The notes below the pieces were generated by a model. It was not told the DNA's origin and ran no database searches. It worked only from the letters and a program-made list of their open reading frames with translations. A stretch of 64,000 nt of DNA from Actinomadura latina NBRC 106108 (GTDB taxonomy: Bacteria > Actinomycetota > Actinomycetes > Streptosporangiales > Streptosporangiaceae), in the NCBI RefSeq assembly GCF_001552195.1, contig NZ_BCQS01000027.1:1-64000 (forward strand). Direction: 5' to 3'. The translations under genes were made by a program, and so were the position numbers. Each line of letters begins with the position of its first letter. The stretch's first letter is position 1. Positions 8,641 through 17,411 of this stretch are shown one piece after another.

Positions 8641-9440
8641 GCGCTCGCCGGAGATTGGACGCGGAACTGGTGCGGCGGAAGCTGGCGCGGTCGCGGGAGC
8701 ACGCCGGGCAGCTCATCGCCGACGGGCGGGTGCGGGTCGGCGGGCAGCGGGCGGCGAAGGCCGCGACGCAGGTCGAGGCCGGGGCGGCGATCCTCGTCGC
8801 GGAGGCCGCCGGCGGCCCCGAGTACGTGTCGCGCGGCGGGCACAAGCTCGCCGGCGCGCTGAAGGCGTTCGCGGGCCTGGAGGTCGGGGGGCGCACCTGC
8901 CTGGACGCCGGCGCCTCCACCGGCGGGTTCACCGACGTCCTGCTGCGCGCGGGCGCCGCGCACGTCTACGCGGTCGATGTCGGATACGGGCAGATCGCCT
9001 GGTCGCTGCGCACCGACGACCGGGTCACCGTCATGGAGCGGGTCAACATCCGCGAGCTGGAACCCGGGACGCTCGGCGACCCGCCCCCTGACCTGGTCGT
9101 CGGCGACCTCTCGTTCATCTCGCTGAAGCTCGTGCTCGGGCCGGTGCGCGAATGTGTCACACCCGGCGCCGACTATGCGGTCATGGTGAAGCCGCAGTTC
9201 GAGGTCGGCAAGGACCGGGTCGGGGCCGGCGGCGTGGTCCGCGACCCGGAGCTGCGCGCGGCGGCCGTGCGGGGCGTCGCCGAGCACGCGGGGACGCTCG
9301 GCCTGGGCGTCCTCGGCGTCACGGCGAGCCCGCTGCCGGGGCCGTCCGGGAACGTGGAGTACTTCCTGTGGTTGCGCGCCGGCGCCCCGCCGCTGGACGC
9401 GGCCGCGCTGGCGAAGGCGATCGAGGAGGGCCCGCGGTGA
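8637..9440 (+). CDS. tlyA: TlyA rRNA 2'-O-methyltransferase
   Basis: 267-aa S-adenosylmethionine-dependent methyltransferase of the TlyA family. In mycobacteria it methylates 16S and 23S rRNA cytidines and affects capreomycin sensitivity. An S4 RNA-binding domain occupies about residues 1-60 (RLDAELVRRKLARSREHA). A Rossmann domain follows, with the SAM motif CLDAGASTGGFTD, then VGDLSFISLK and VKPQFEVGK. The GTG start overlaps the stop of the upstream gene, so translation is coupled. nadK and recN follow in the order usual for actinobacteria. Confidence 0.93.
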   Translation: MSARRRLDAELVRRKLARSREHAGQLIADGRVRVGGQRAAKAATQVEAGAAILVAEAAGGPEYVSRGGHKLAGALKAFAGLEVGGRTCLDAGASTGGFTDVLLRAGAAHVYAVDVGYGQIAWSLRTDDRVTVMERVNIRELEPGTLGDPPPDLVVGDLSFISLKLVLGPVRECVTPGADYAVMVKPQFEVGKDRVGAGGVVRDPELRAAAVRGVAEHAGTLGLGVLGVTASPLPGPSGNVEYFLWLRAGAPPLDAAALAKAIEEGPR

Positions 9441-9567
9441 GCGGCCGGCTCGCGAACGGACACCGTCCCCGGACCGTACAGAGTGCGTCCGAACCGGGAA
9501 CGCCCGCATCAGGGACGTTCGTCCAGACGTCTGTACGCCGGAGCGCGTCGGGGAGTGGAGCGAGAGC

Positions 9568-10608
9568 ATGAGCACAAGGTCGGTGCTGGTCGTGACGCAC
9601 ACCGGGCGGCCCGAGGCCGTCCGCAGCGCGCAGCTGGTCATCGAGCGGCTCAGCGAGGCCGGGATACGCGTGCGGGTCCTGGACGACGAGGCCGGGCAGA
9701 TCGGCAGCACGGGAGTGGAGGTCATGCCGGGCACCGCCGCGGCGGCCGACGGCGCCGAGGTCGTCATGGTCCTCGGCGGCGACGGCACGCTGCTGCGCGC
9801 CGCCGACCTGACCCGCACGTCCGGCACCCCGCTGCTCGGCGTCAACCTCGGCCACGTCGGGTTCCTCGCCGAGGCCGAGCGGGAGGACCTCGCCGCCACC
9901 GTCGACCGCGTCTGCGACCGCCGCTACGAGGTCGAGGAGCGGATGACGGTCGACGTCACCGCCCGCCGCAACGGCACCGTGATGGGGACGACATGGGCGC
10001 TGAACGAGGCGAGCATCGAGAAGGCCGAACGGGAGCGGATGCTGGAGGTCGTCGCCGAGATCGACGGCCGGCCGCTGTCGAACTGGGGCTGCGACGGCGT
10101 GGTGTGCGCCACGCCGACCGGCTCCACCGCCTACGCGTTCTCCGCCGGCGGACCGGTGGTGTGGCCGGAGGTGGAGGCGATGCTGGTCGTGCCGATCAGC
10201 GCGCACTCGCTGTTCGCCCGCCCGCTGGTGGTGTCGCCCCGCTCGTCGGTCGCGGTGGAGGTGCTGCCGGGCACGCCGCGCGCCGTCCTGTGGTGCGACG
10301 GGCGCCGCACGCTGGACCTGCCGCCGGGCGCGCGGGTGGAGGTCCGCCGCGGCGCGGAGCCGGTGCGGCTCGCGCGGCTGCACCTCACCCCGTTCACCGA
10401 CCGGCTGGTCACCAAGTTCGGGCTGCCCGTGACGGGCTGGCGCGGGCGGGTCCGGCAGCCGTCCCGGCCGTCCCCGCCGCTGGCGGATTCGCAGGTCGGA
10501 GACGCCCCGGCGGTCGGCGGCGTGGCCGGTTACCCGGGGCCGGGGTTCGCGCCGGACGGCGGCCCCGGCGGATCGGACGGGGGAGCGTCCGGCGGTGAGA
10601 AGGGATAA
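9568..10608 (+). CDS. nadK: NAD kinase
   Basis: 346-aa ATP/polyphosphate NAD kinase making NADP in the cytoplasm. The GGDGT motif is at residues 70-74. The second signature NEASIEK is near 149, followed by GCDGVVCATPTGSTAYAFSAGG. The fold ends near residue 295. The last ~50 residues are Gly/Pro/Ser-rich and probably disordered, longer than in the standard enzyme. It lies 127 bp after tlyA and about 50 bp before recN in a plus-strand series. Confidence 0.93.
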   Translation: MSTRSVLVVTHTGRPEAVRSAQLVIERLSEAGIRVRVLDDEAGQIGSTGVEVMPGTAAAADGAEVVMVLGGDGTLLRAADLTRTSGTPLLGVNLGHVGFLAEAEREDLAATVDRVCDRRYEVEERMTVDVTARRNGTVMGTTWALNEASIEKAERERMLEVVAEIDGRPLSNWGCDGVVCATPTGSTAYAFSAGGPVVWPEVEAMLVVPISAHSLFARPLVVSPRSSVAVEVLPGTPRAVLWCDGRRTLDLPPGARVEVRRGAEPVRLARLHLTPFTDRLVTKFGLPVTGWRGRVRQPSRPSPPLADSQVGDAPAVGGVAGYPGPGFAPDGGPGGSDGGASGGEKG

Positions 10609-10657
10609 TCTCCACAGGCGCTGATCGGGGATCTGTTTTCGGAGGGTTGTGACGCCG

Positions 10658-12373
10658 GTGCGTCCGATGGTCGATGAGGTGCGGATCCAGGGCCTCGGGG
10701 TGATCGACGAGGCCGTGCTCGATCTGTCGCCCGGTTTCAACGTGGTGACCGGGGAGACCGGGGCGGGCAAGACCATGGTGGTCACCAGCCTCGGGCTGCT
10801 GTTCGGCGGCCGCGCCGACCCGCAGCGGGTCAGGCCGGGCGCGGGCCGCGCCACGGTCGAGGGCCGGATCGTCGTCGATCCGGGCGGCCGCGCGGTCGAG
10901 CGGGTCGAGGAGTCCGGCGGCGAGCTGGACGACGGCGCGCTGATCATCAGCCGGTCGGTGTCGGCGGAGGGCCGCTCCCGGGCGTTCCTCGGCGGCCGGT
11001 CCGTCCCGGTGAGCGTCCTGATCACCCTGGCGGACGACCTGGTCGCCGTGCACGGCCAGTCCGACCAGCAGCGGCTGCTGCAGGCCGGGCGGCAGCGCGC
11101 CGCGCTCGACCGGTACGCGGGCGCCGCGCTGACCAAGCCGATGCGCGCCTACACCAAGGCGTACCAGCGGCACCGGCAGGTCACCGCGCTGCTGGAGGAG
11201 CTGACGACGCGGGCACGCGAACGGGCCCAGGAGGCCGACGTGCTGCGCTTCGGCCTGGAGGAGATCGAGAAGGTCGAGCCGAAGGACGGCGAGGACGCCG
11301 ACCTCGCCGCCGAGGAGGAGCGCCTCGGCCACGCCGACGCGCTGCGGGGCGCCGCCGACACCGCGCACGAGGCGCTGCTCGGCGACCCGGCCGCCGCGTT
11401 CGAGGCGGCGAACGTGACGAACCTGCTCGGCCAGGCCCGCAACGCGCTGGACGCCGTCCGCGACCACGACCCGGAGCTGGCGGCGCTCGCCGACCGGCTC
11501 GCCGAGGCCGGCTACCTGGTGTCCGACGTCGGCACCGACCTCGCGTCCTACGCCGAGTCCGTGGACGCCGACCCGGCGCGGCTCGCGGCCGTCCAGGAGC
11601 GGCGCGCGGAGCTGACCGCGCTGACCCGCAAGTACGGCGGGGCGGACGGGACGGTCGCCGAGGTCCAGGAGTGGGCGCGGACGGCCGCGGCCCGCCTCAC
11701 CGAGCTGGAGGGCGACGACGACCGCATCGAGGAGCTGCGCGCCGAGCACGCCGAGCTGACCGAGCGGCTCACCGCCGAGGCGGGGGAGCTGACCGCGGTC
11801 CGCACCCGCGCCGCCGAGCGGTTCTCCGGCGCCGTCACCGCGGAGCTGACGGCGCTCGCGATGCCGCACGCCCGCGTCTCCGTGACGGTCGACGCGACCG
11901 GCGACTACGGGCCGCACGGCGTCGACGAGGTGGAGGTGCGGCTCGCGCCGCACCCGGGGTCGCCGCCGCTGCCGCTGCACAAGGGCGCGTCCGGGGGTGA
12001 GCTGTCCCGGGTGATGCTGGCCATCGAGGTCGTGTTCGCGGGCGCCGACCCGGTCCCGACGTTCGTGTTCGACGAGGTGGACGCGGGCGTCGGCGGCAAG
12101 GCGGCGGTGGAGATCGGGCGGCGGCTGGCGCGGCTGGCCCGCAACGCCCAGGTGATCGTCGTCACGCACCTGCCGCAGGTCGCGGCGTTCGCCGACCAGC
12201 ACCTGCTGGTGGAGAAGTCCGACGACGGCACCGTGACCAGCAGCGGCGTCACCGCCCTCGACCGGGAGGGACGCGTGCGGGAGCTGTCGCGGATGCTGGC
12301 CGGCCTGGAGGACTCCGAGCTCGGCCGCGCGCACGCCGAGGAGCTGCTCGCCATGGCCGCCGGCGAACGGTAA
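10658..12373 (+). CDS. recN: DNA repair ATPase RecN
   Basis: 571-aa SMC-like ATPase for double-strand break repair. Walker A GETGAGKT is near residues 32-39. The middle is a long Ala/Glu/Arg-rich coiled coil. The ABC signature KGASGGELSR and Walker B FVFDEVDAGVGG lie in the C-terminal third. The open frame begins at GTG 10649, only 2 bases from GGAGGG. GTG 10658, 11 bases away, fits better; ATG 10667 gives the conserved N-terminus. No LexA-like box is evident just upstream. Confidence 0.93.
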   Translation: MRPMVDEVRIQGLGVIDEAVLDLSPGFNVVTGETGAGKTMVVTSLGLLFGGRADPQRVRPGAGRATVEGRIVVDPGGRAVERVEESGGELDDGALIISRSVSAEGRSRAFLGGRSVPVSVLITLADDLVAVHGQSDQQRLLQAGRQRAALDRYAGAALTKPMRAYTKAYQRHRQVTALLEELTTRARERAQEADVLRFGLEEIEKVEPKDGEDADLAAEEERLGHADALRGAADTAHEALLGDPAAAFEAANVTNLLGQARNALDAVRDHDPELAALADRLAEAGYLVSDVGTDLASYAESVDADPARLAAVQERRAELTALTRKYGGADGTVAEVQEWARTAAARLTELEGDDDRIEELRAEHAELTERLTAEAGELTAVRTRAAERFSGAVTAELTALAMPHARVSVTVDATGDYGPHGVDEVEVRLAPHPGSPPLPLHKGASGGELSRVMLAIEVVFAGADPVPTFVFDEVDAGVGGKAAVEIGRRLARLARNAQVIVVTHLPQVAAFADQHLLVEKSDDGTVTSSGVTALDREGRVRELSRMLAGLEDSELGRAHAEELLAMAAGER

Positions 12374-12467
12374 TCAGTCCAATAACTACAGAGGGTGCAC
12401 GAGTGGACACGCTTGGAGAGTCGTCCTTTCCGGCGTTCACCGCCATGCTCTGGCAGGATGGTTGGCG

Positions 12468-13778
12468 ATGAACGACCCGTCACCCACCACCGAGCCCGGC
12501 ACAGCGGCGGGCGCCGGCCCGGCCGCCGATGCGGCCGCCGACGCGGGCGCCGACGCGGCCGCCGAGCGGGGCGTCCGGCTGACCCGGAGGCTGCCGCGCC
12601 GCGTGCTCGCGCTCGGCCGCGGCCGCGAGGACGGCCGCACCGGGGTGAGCGCCACGGTCCGGCTCGACCGCCGCACCAAGGACCTGACCAAGCGGCTGCA
12701 GCCCGGCGACGTCGCGGTGATCGACCATGTCGACCTCGACCGCGTCAGCGCCGAGGCGCTGGTGTCGTGCGAGGCCGGCGCCGTGGTGAACGTCGCGCCC
12801 AGCATCTCCGGCCGGTACCCGAACCTCGGCCCGCAGATCCTGATCGAGGCCGGCATCCCGCTGCTGGACGACGTCGGCCCGGAGATCTTCACGAAGCTGC
12901 GCGAGGGCGACCAGGTCCGCGTCGAGGGCCCCGCCGTGTACCGCGGCGAGGACGTCGTCGCCAAGGGCACCGAGCAGACGGACGAGTCGGTCGAGACGGC
13001 GCTGACCGAGGCCAAGGCGGGGCTCGCGTCCCAGCTGGAGGCGTTCGTCGCCAACACGATGGAGTACGTCAAGCGCGAGCGCGACCTGCTCATCGACGGC
13101 GTCGGCGTCCCCGACGTCACCACCAGGATCAACGGCAGGCACGCGCTGATCGTCGTCCGCGGCTACCACTACCGCGAGGACATCGCGACCCTGCGGCCCT
13201 ACATCCGCGAGTACCGCCCGGTGCTGATCGGGGTGGACGGCGGCGCCGACGCGCTGCTGGAGGCCGGCTACCGTCCCGACATGATCGTCGGCGACATGGA
13301 CTCGGTGTCCGACGACGCGCTCACCTGCGGCGCCGAGATCGTCGTGCACGCCTACCGGGACGGCCGCGCGCCGGGCCTGAAGCGCGTCCACGAGCTCGGG
13401 CAGGAGGCCGTGGTGTTCCCGGCCACCGCCACCAGCGAGGACATCGCGATGCTGCTCGCCGACGACAAGGGCGCGACCCTGATCGTCGCGGTCGGCACGC
13501 ACGCCAACATGGTGGAGTTCCTCGACAAGGGCCGCGCCGGCATGGCCAGCACGTTCCTCACCCGGCTCCGGGTGGGCAGTAAACTCGTCGACGCCAAGGG
13601 CGTCAGCAGGCTCTACCGCAGCAGGATCTCCACCTGGTCGCTGCTGTTCCTCGTCCTCGGCGCGTTCATCGCCATCGTCACCGCCGTCGCCATGTCTCCG
13701 GCGGGGGACGTCATCAGTCCCCTGATCGCCGACCGCTGGCACGCCTTCGTCTTCTGGCTGACCGGACTCTTCACGTGA
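12468..13778 (+). CDS. steA: Cytokinetic ring-associated protein SteA
   Basis: 436-aa protein matching the SteA family (Rv1697 type), which in corynebacteria acts with SteB in cell separation. A disordered Ala-rich N-terminus is followed by a large cytoplasmic domain with RRTKDLTKRLQPGDVAVIDH, VVNVAPSISGRYPNLGP and the thiamine-pyrophosphokinase-like stretch GVDGGADALLEAGYRPDMIVGDMDSVSD. Two membrane segments end the protein (WSLLFLVLGAFIAIVTAVAM and a short FVFWLTGLF). ATG 12468 is preceded by AGGA; a TTG six bases earlier is in frame. It overlaps steB by 4 bases. Confidence 0.9.
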   Translation: MNDPSPTTEPGTAAGAGPAADAAADAGADAAAERGVRLTRRLPRRVLALGRGREDGRTGVSATVRLDRRTKDLTKRLQPGDVAVIDHVDLDRVSAEALVSCEAGAVVNVAPSISGRYPNLGPQILIEAGIPLLDDVGPEIFTKLREGDQVRVEGPAVYRGEDVVAKGTEQTDESVETALTEAKAGLASQLEAFVANTMEYVKRERDLLIDGVGVPDVTTRINGRHALIVVRGYHYREDIATLRPYIREYRPVLIGVDGGADALLEAGYRPDMIVGDMDSVSDDALTCGAEIVVHAYRDGRAPGLKRVHELGQEAVVFPATATSEDIAMLLADDKGATLIVAVGTHANMVEFLDKGRAGMASTFLTRLRVGSKLVDAKGVSRLYRSRISTWSLLFLVLGAFIAIVTAVAMSPAGDVISPLIADRWHAFVFWLTGLFT

Positions 13779-14731
13779 TCGATTTCCGTTACCATCTCGT
13801 CTCCATCGTCGCGATCTTCCTGGCGCTGGCGCTCGGCATCGTGCTGGGCTCCACCACGCTGTCGGACTCGGTGAGCGACACCCTGCGCCAGCAGGCCAAC
13901 TCGGCGGCCAAGACCGCCCAGCAGGCCCGGCTGGCGCAGCGCGACCTGCAGCACCAGGCCAACGGCCAGGAGCAGTTCACCAAGGTGCTGTCGCCGCAGA
14001 TCGTCGCGAACCGGCTGAAGGGCCAGTCCGTCGTGCTGATCGAGACGCCGGGCGCCGGCAACGACAGCATCGAGCAGGTCAGCGAGCTGGCGAAGAACGC
14101 GGGCGCCGCCGTCACCGGCCGCGTCACGATCCAGAAGAAGCTCCTGGACGACGACCAGCAGACGACCGTCGACGAGCTGTCCACGCAGCTGAAGGCCGAC
14201 GACGTCGAGTTCGCCGCCGACGCGAGCCCCTACGATAAGGCGGGCGCGGTGCTGGCGAACGCCCTCGTCACCAAGGACCCCGCCAAGTCCGGCCGCGAGG
14301 ACGCCGTCGGCGGCGCCGTCCTCAACGGCTTCAAGGAGGCCGGGTACGTCACGACCAGCGGCAAGCCGGGCCAGCACGCGACGCTCGCCGTCGTCGTCGC
14401 GCCCGCCGCCCCGTACGCCTACGACGGCGGCGACGCCGACAACAAGGCACTGATCTCGCTGGCCTCCGCCCTCGACGGTGCCGGGCGCGGTACCGTCGTC
14501 GGTGGCCCGCCGACCTCCGCGCAGGAGGGCGGGCTGATCGCGGCGCTGCGCGACTCCGACGCCGGGGACTCGGTCTCCACCGTGGACGTGGTGGACACCG
14601 CGTCCGGGCAGGTCGTGACGATCCTGGCGCTGCAGGAGGAGATCGGCGGCAAGTCCGGGCAGTACGGGACGGGCGCCGGCGTGAGCGGCTACCTGCCCTC
14701 GCCCGCGCCCACGGCGGGGAAGAACGGGTGA
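13775..14731 (+). CDS. steB: SteB / MctB-like envelope protein
   Basis: 318-aa partner of SteA, of the family that includes Rv1698 (first described as copper transporter MctB). The N-terminus has FRYHLVSIVAIFLALALGIVLGSTTL, a membrane anchor, followed by a Gln/Ala-rich coiled coil, QQANSAAKTAQQARLAQRD. An alpha/beta domain then contains GQSVVLIETPGAGNDSIEQV. The GTG start overlaps the stop of steA in a GTGA arrangement, which implies equal production of the pair. The coiled coil in the envelope is the likely partner-binding part. Confidence 0.9.
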   Translation: MIDFRYHLVSIVAIFLALALGIVLGSTTLSDSVSDTLRQQANSAAKTAQQARLAQRDLQHQANGQEQFTKVLSPQIVANRLKGQSVVLIETPGAGNDSIEQVSELAKNAGAAVTGRVTIQKKLLDDDQQTTVDELSTQLKADDVEFAADASPYDKAGAVLANALVTKDPAKSGREDAVGGAVLNGFKEAGYVTTSGKPGQHATLAVVVAPAAPYAYDGGDADNKALISLASALDGAGRGTVVGGPPTSAQEGGLIAALRDSDAGDSVSTVDVVDTASGQVVTILALQEEIGGKSGQYGTGAGVSGYLPSPAPTAGKNG

Positions 14732-14735
14732 CCTG

Positions 14736-15713
14736 ATGAAACGAGGCATGGCCAGGGGCGCGCGGCTCGCGGCGGGCATGGGCCTCGGCGCCGTGGCGGC
14801 GCGCGCCGCCTACGCCGCGCTGACCCGCCGGCCGCCCGGGCTGAACGGCCTGCCGGGCGAGGACGTCTGGGGGCGCGTCAACCACCGCGGCGAGCCGGTG
14901 ACGCTGCTGGAGGGGCCCGCGGTCGTCGCGGGCGCCGCCGCGGCGGGGCTGCTCGCCCCCGGCGCCACCGCCCGGATGCGCGCCGCCGCGCTCCTCGCGG
15001 GCGCCGGCTCCGGCGTCCTCGGCGGGTACGACGACCTCGCGGGGTCCGGCGCGTCCCGCGGCTTCAAGGGCCACCTGACCGCGCTCGCCCGCGGCGAGGT
15101 CACCAGCGGGGCGGTGAAGATCCTCGGCATCGGCGCGACCGGGCTGGCCGCCGCCGCGGTCGCCGGGTCCCCCGCCCCGACCCGGACCGGGCGCGCGTTC
15201 GACACCCTCGTCAACGGCGCGGTGATCGCCGGGGCCGCGAACCTGATGAACCTGTTCGACCTGCGTCCCGGGCGGGCCGTCAAGGTCGGGCTCCTCACCG
15301 GCGCGCCGCTGGCGCTGACCCGGTCGGGCTCCGCCGTCGTCGCGGCGCCGCTCGGCGCCGCCGCCGCGCTCCTGCCCGAGGACCTCGGCGAGCGCGCGAT
15401 GCTCGGCGACACCGGCGCGAACGCGCTGGGCGCGCTGCTCGGCCTCGCCGCGACCCGGCTCGGCCGGGGGCCGCGGCTCGCCGTCCTCGCCGGCCTCGTC
15501 GGGCTGAACGCCGCCAGCGAGTACGTCAGCTTCACCAAGGTCATCGCGGGAAACCCGGTGCTGAACCGCATCGACATGCTCGGCCGCCGCCCGGCCGCCG
15601 CCGTCCCCGCTCCCGCCGCGGCGGACAAGCCGGTGACCGAGGACGCGTTCCGCCCGTCCGTCCCGCCGCAGCCGGGGCCCGCGGGCAACGGCGTCGCCGC
15701 GGGACCCGCCTAG
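14736..15713 (+). CDS. MraY/WecA-like membrane transferase
   Basis: 325-aa polytopic membrane protein resembling the glycosyl-1-phosphate transferase family (MraY/WecA/GT4-like). Hints are the cytoplasmic loop GFKGHLTALARG, the motif NLMNLFDLRPGRA, and GDTGANALGALLGL, matching the conserved Asp-rich loops of the family. About eight Ala/Leu-rich hydrophobic segments are seen. Some canonical acidic residues are replaced (GGYDDL is present, the usual long histidine loop is not obvious), so the substrate is open. It sits between steB and a MurJ-like flippase, which supports a cell-envelope lipid-linked sugar role. Confidence 0.7.
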   Translation: MKRGMARGARLAAGMGLGAVAARAAYAALTRRPPGLNGLPGEDVWGRVNHRGEPVTLLEGPAVVAGAAAAGLLAPGATARMRAAALLAGAGSGVLGGYDDLAGSGASRGFKGHLTALARGEVTSGAVKILGIGATGLAAAAVAGSPAPTRTGRAFDTLVNGAVIAGAANLMNLFDLRPGRAVKVGLLTGAPLALTRSGSAVVAAPLGAAAALLPEDLGERAMLGDTGANALGALLGLAATRLGRGPRLAVLAGLVGLNAASEYVSFTKVIAGNPVLNRIDMLGRRPAAAVPAPAAADKPVTEDAFRPSVPPQPGPAGNGVAAGPA

Positions 15714-15749
15714 GCGCAGCGGACGCCCCCCGGCGGAACCTCCACGAGC

Positions 15750-17411
15750 GTGCCCCCTCCCGAAACGTCCCCGCCGGCCCGGCGCTCCCCGGCCGCGCGC
15801 CGGCTTGCCGGCGGCCTCGCCGGCGCCGCCGTCGTCATCGCGGTCATCACCGTCCTGTCGCGGCTGGCCGGGTTCGGGCGCACCTACGCCTTCTCGCAGA
15901 CGGTCACCACGTCCTGCCTGAGCCAGGCGTACTTCACCTCGACGCAGTTCCCCAGCATCGTCTACGAGATCGTCGCGGGCGGCGCGCTCGCCAGCATGGT
16001 CGTGCCGGTGCTGGCCGGGCCGGCCGAGCGCGGCGACCGCGAGCAGGTCCGCCGGATCGGGTCGGCGCTGCTCACCTGGATCGTCGTGCTGATGGTGCCG
16101 CTGTCGGCGCTGATGGCGCTCGGCGCCCGCCCGGTCATGGAGCTGCTGGTCGGCGGCGACCTGAAGGGCTGCTCGCGCGGCGACATCGTCGACGTCGGCT
16201 CCAGCATGCTCGCGATCATGTCGGCGCAGATGGTCATGTACGGGATGGCGGTCGTCCTGTACGGGCTGCTGCAGTCGCACCGCCGGTTCGTGGCGCCCGC
16301 GCTGGCGCCGCTGATGTCGAGCCTGGTGGTGATCGGCGCCTACGTCGCCTACGCGCCGCTCGGCCGCGGCTACGAGAACGACCTGGCGGGCCTGCCGCTG
16401 GACGCGGAGCTGACGCTGTCGATCGGCACGGCGCTCGGCGGCGTCGCGATGGCGGCGACCGCCGGGATCGCGGCGTGGCGGCTGAAGCTGAAGCTGCGCC
16501 CGACGCTGCGCTTCCCGGACGGGGTGGCGCGCCGGGTGCGGCGGCTCGCGATCGCCGGCCTCGCCACCGTCGCGGCGCAGCAGTTCTCGGCGCTGCTGGT
16601 CGTCCGGCTCAGCTACGAGGGGACGGGCGGCGCGCTCGCCAACTACCAGTACGCGTGGGCGATCTACCTGCTGCCGTGGGCGATCCTGGCGGTGCCGATC
16701 GCGACCAGCGCGTTCCCGCTGCTGTCGGCGCGGATCAGCGCCGGGGAGCAGGACCGGTTCGACCAGGTCACGGCGTCCACGACCCGCGCGGTGATCCTGG
16801 TGTCGTGCGCGGGCGCCGCCTCGCTCGCCGCCGTCGCCGTCCCGATCGCGGCGGTGTTCAACCCCGGCCATCCCGACCAGCAGGAGGTGCTGTCGCGGGC
16901 GGTGCTCGCGTTCGCGCCCGGCCTGCTCGGCTACGGGCTCGTCGCGCACCTCGGACGCGTCCTGTACGCGTGCCACAGGGGGCGGATGGGCGCCGCGGCG
17001 GTCGTGGCGGGCTGGCTGGTCGTGATGGGCGCCGACGTCGCGCTGGTGCTGTCGGTCGAGCGGCAGTGGGTCGTCGCGGCGCTCGGCATCGGCAACGCGG
17101 CCGGGATGACCGTCGCCGGTGCGCTGCTGCTGGGCACGCTCGTCCGCGCCCGGGGCGCCGCATCCGCGCACGGGCTCCCGCGCGCGCTCGCGGCCGGGCT
17201 GCTCGGCGGCGCGGCGGGCGGCGCCGCCGGGTACGCGGTCGCCGCGCTGCTCGGCCCCGGCGGCACCGGCCCGGCCGGGGAGCTGCGCAACGTCGGGACC
17301 GGGGCGCTCGCCGCGCTGGCCGCCGGCGCCGTCTTCCTGACCATCGCTTTCGTGATCGACGGCCGCGACCTGCGCGCCGTCCTCACCCGGAAGGTGACAC
17401 GCAATGGCTGA
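15750..17411 (+). CDS. murJ: MurJ/MviN-like lipid flippase
   Basis: 553-aa polytopic protein of the MVF/MurJ family, which flips lipid II. About 14 hydrophobic segments are visible. Family text includes TVLSRLAGFGRTYAFSQ, QFPSIVYEIVAGGALASMVVPVLAG and YQYAWAIYLLPWAILAVPIATSAFPLLS. It has no long cytoplasmic pseudokinase tail like the mycobacterial MviN, so it may be a MurJ paralogue rather than the essential copy. GTG 15750 starts 36 bp after the previous stop without a clear ribosome-binding site, and it overlaps the next gene by 8 bases. Confidence 0.85.
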   Translation: MPPPETSPPARRSPAARRLAGGLAGAAVVIAVITVLSRLAGFGRTYAFSQTVTTSCLSQAYFTSTQFPSIVYEIVAGGALASMVVPVLAGPAERGDREQVRRIGSALLTWIVVLMVPLSALMALGARPVMELLVGGDLKGCSRGDIVDVGSSMLAIMSAQMVMYGMAVVLYGLLQSHRRFVAPALAPLMSSLVVIGAYVAYAPLGRGYENDLAGLPLDAELTLSIGTALGGVAMAATAGIAAWRLKLKLRPTLRFPDGVARRVRRLAIAGLATVAAQQFSALLVVRLSYEGTGGALANYQYAWAIYLLPWAILAVPIATSAFPLLSARISAGEQDRFDQVTASTTRAVILVSCAGAASLAAVAVPIAAVFNPGHPDQQEVLSRAVLAFAPGLLGYGLVAHLGRVLYACHRGRMGAAAVVAGWLVVMGADVALVLSVERQWVVAALGIGNAAGMTVAGALLLGTLVRARGAASAHGLPRALAAGLLGGAAGGAAGYAVAALLGPGGTGPAGELRNVGTGALAALAAGAVFLTIAFVIDGRDLRAVLTRKVTRNG

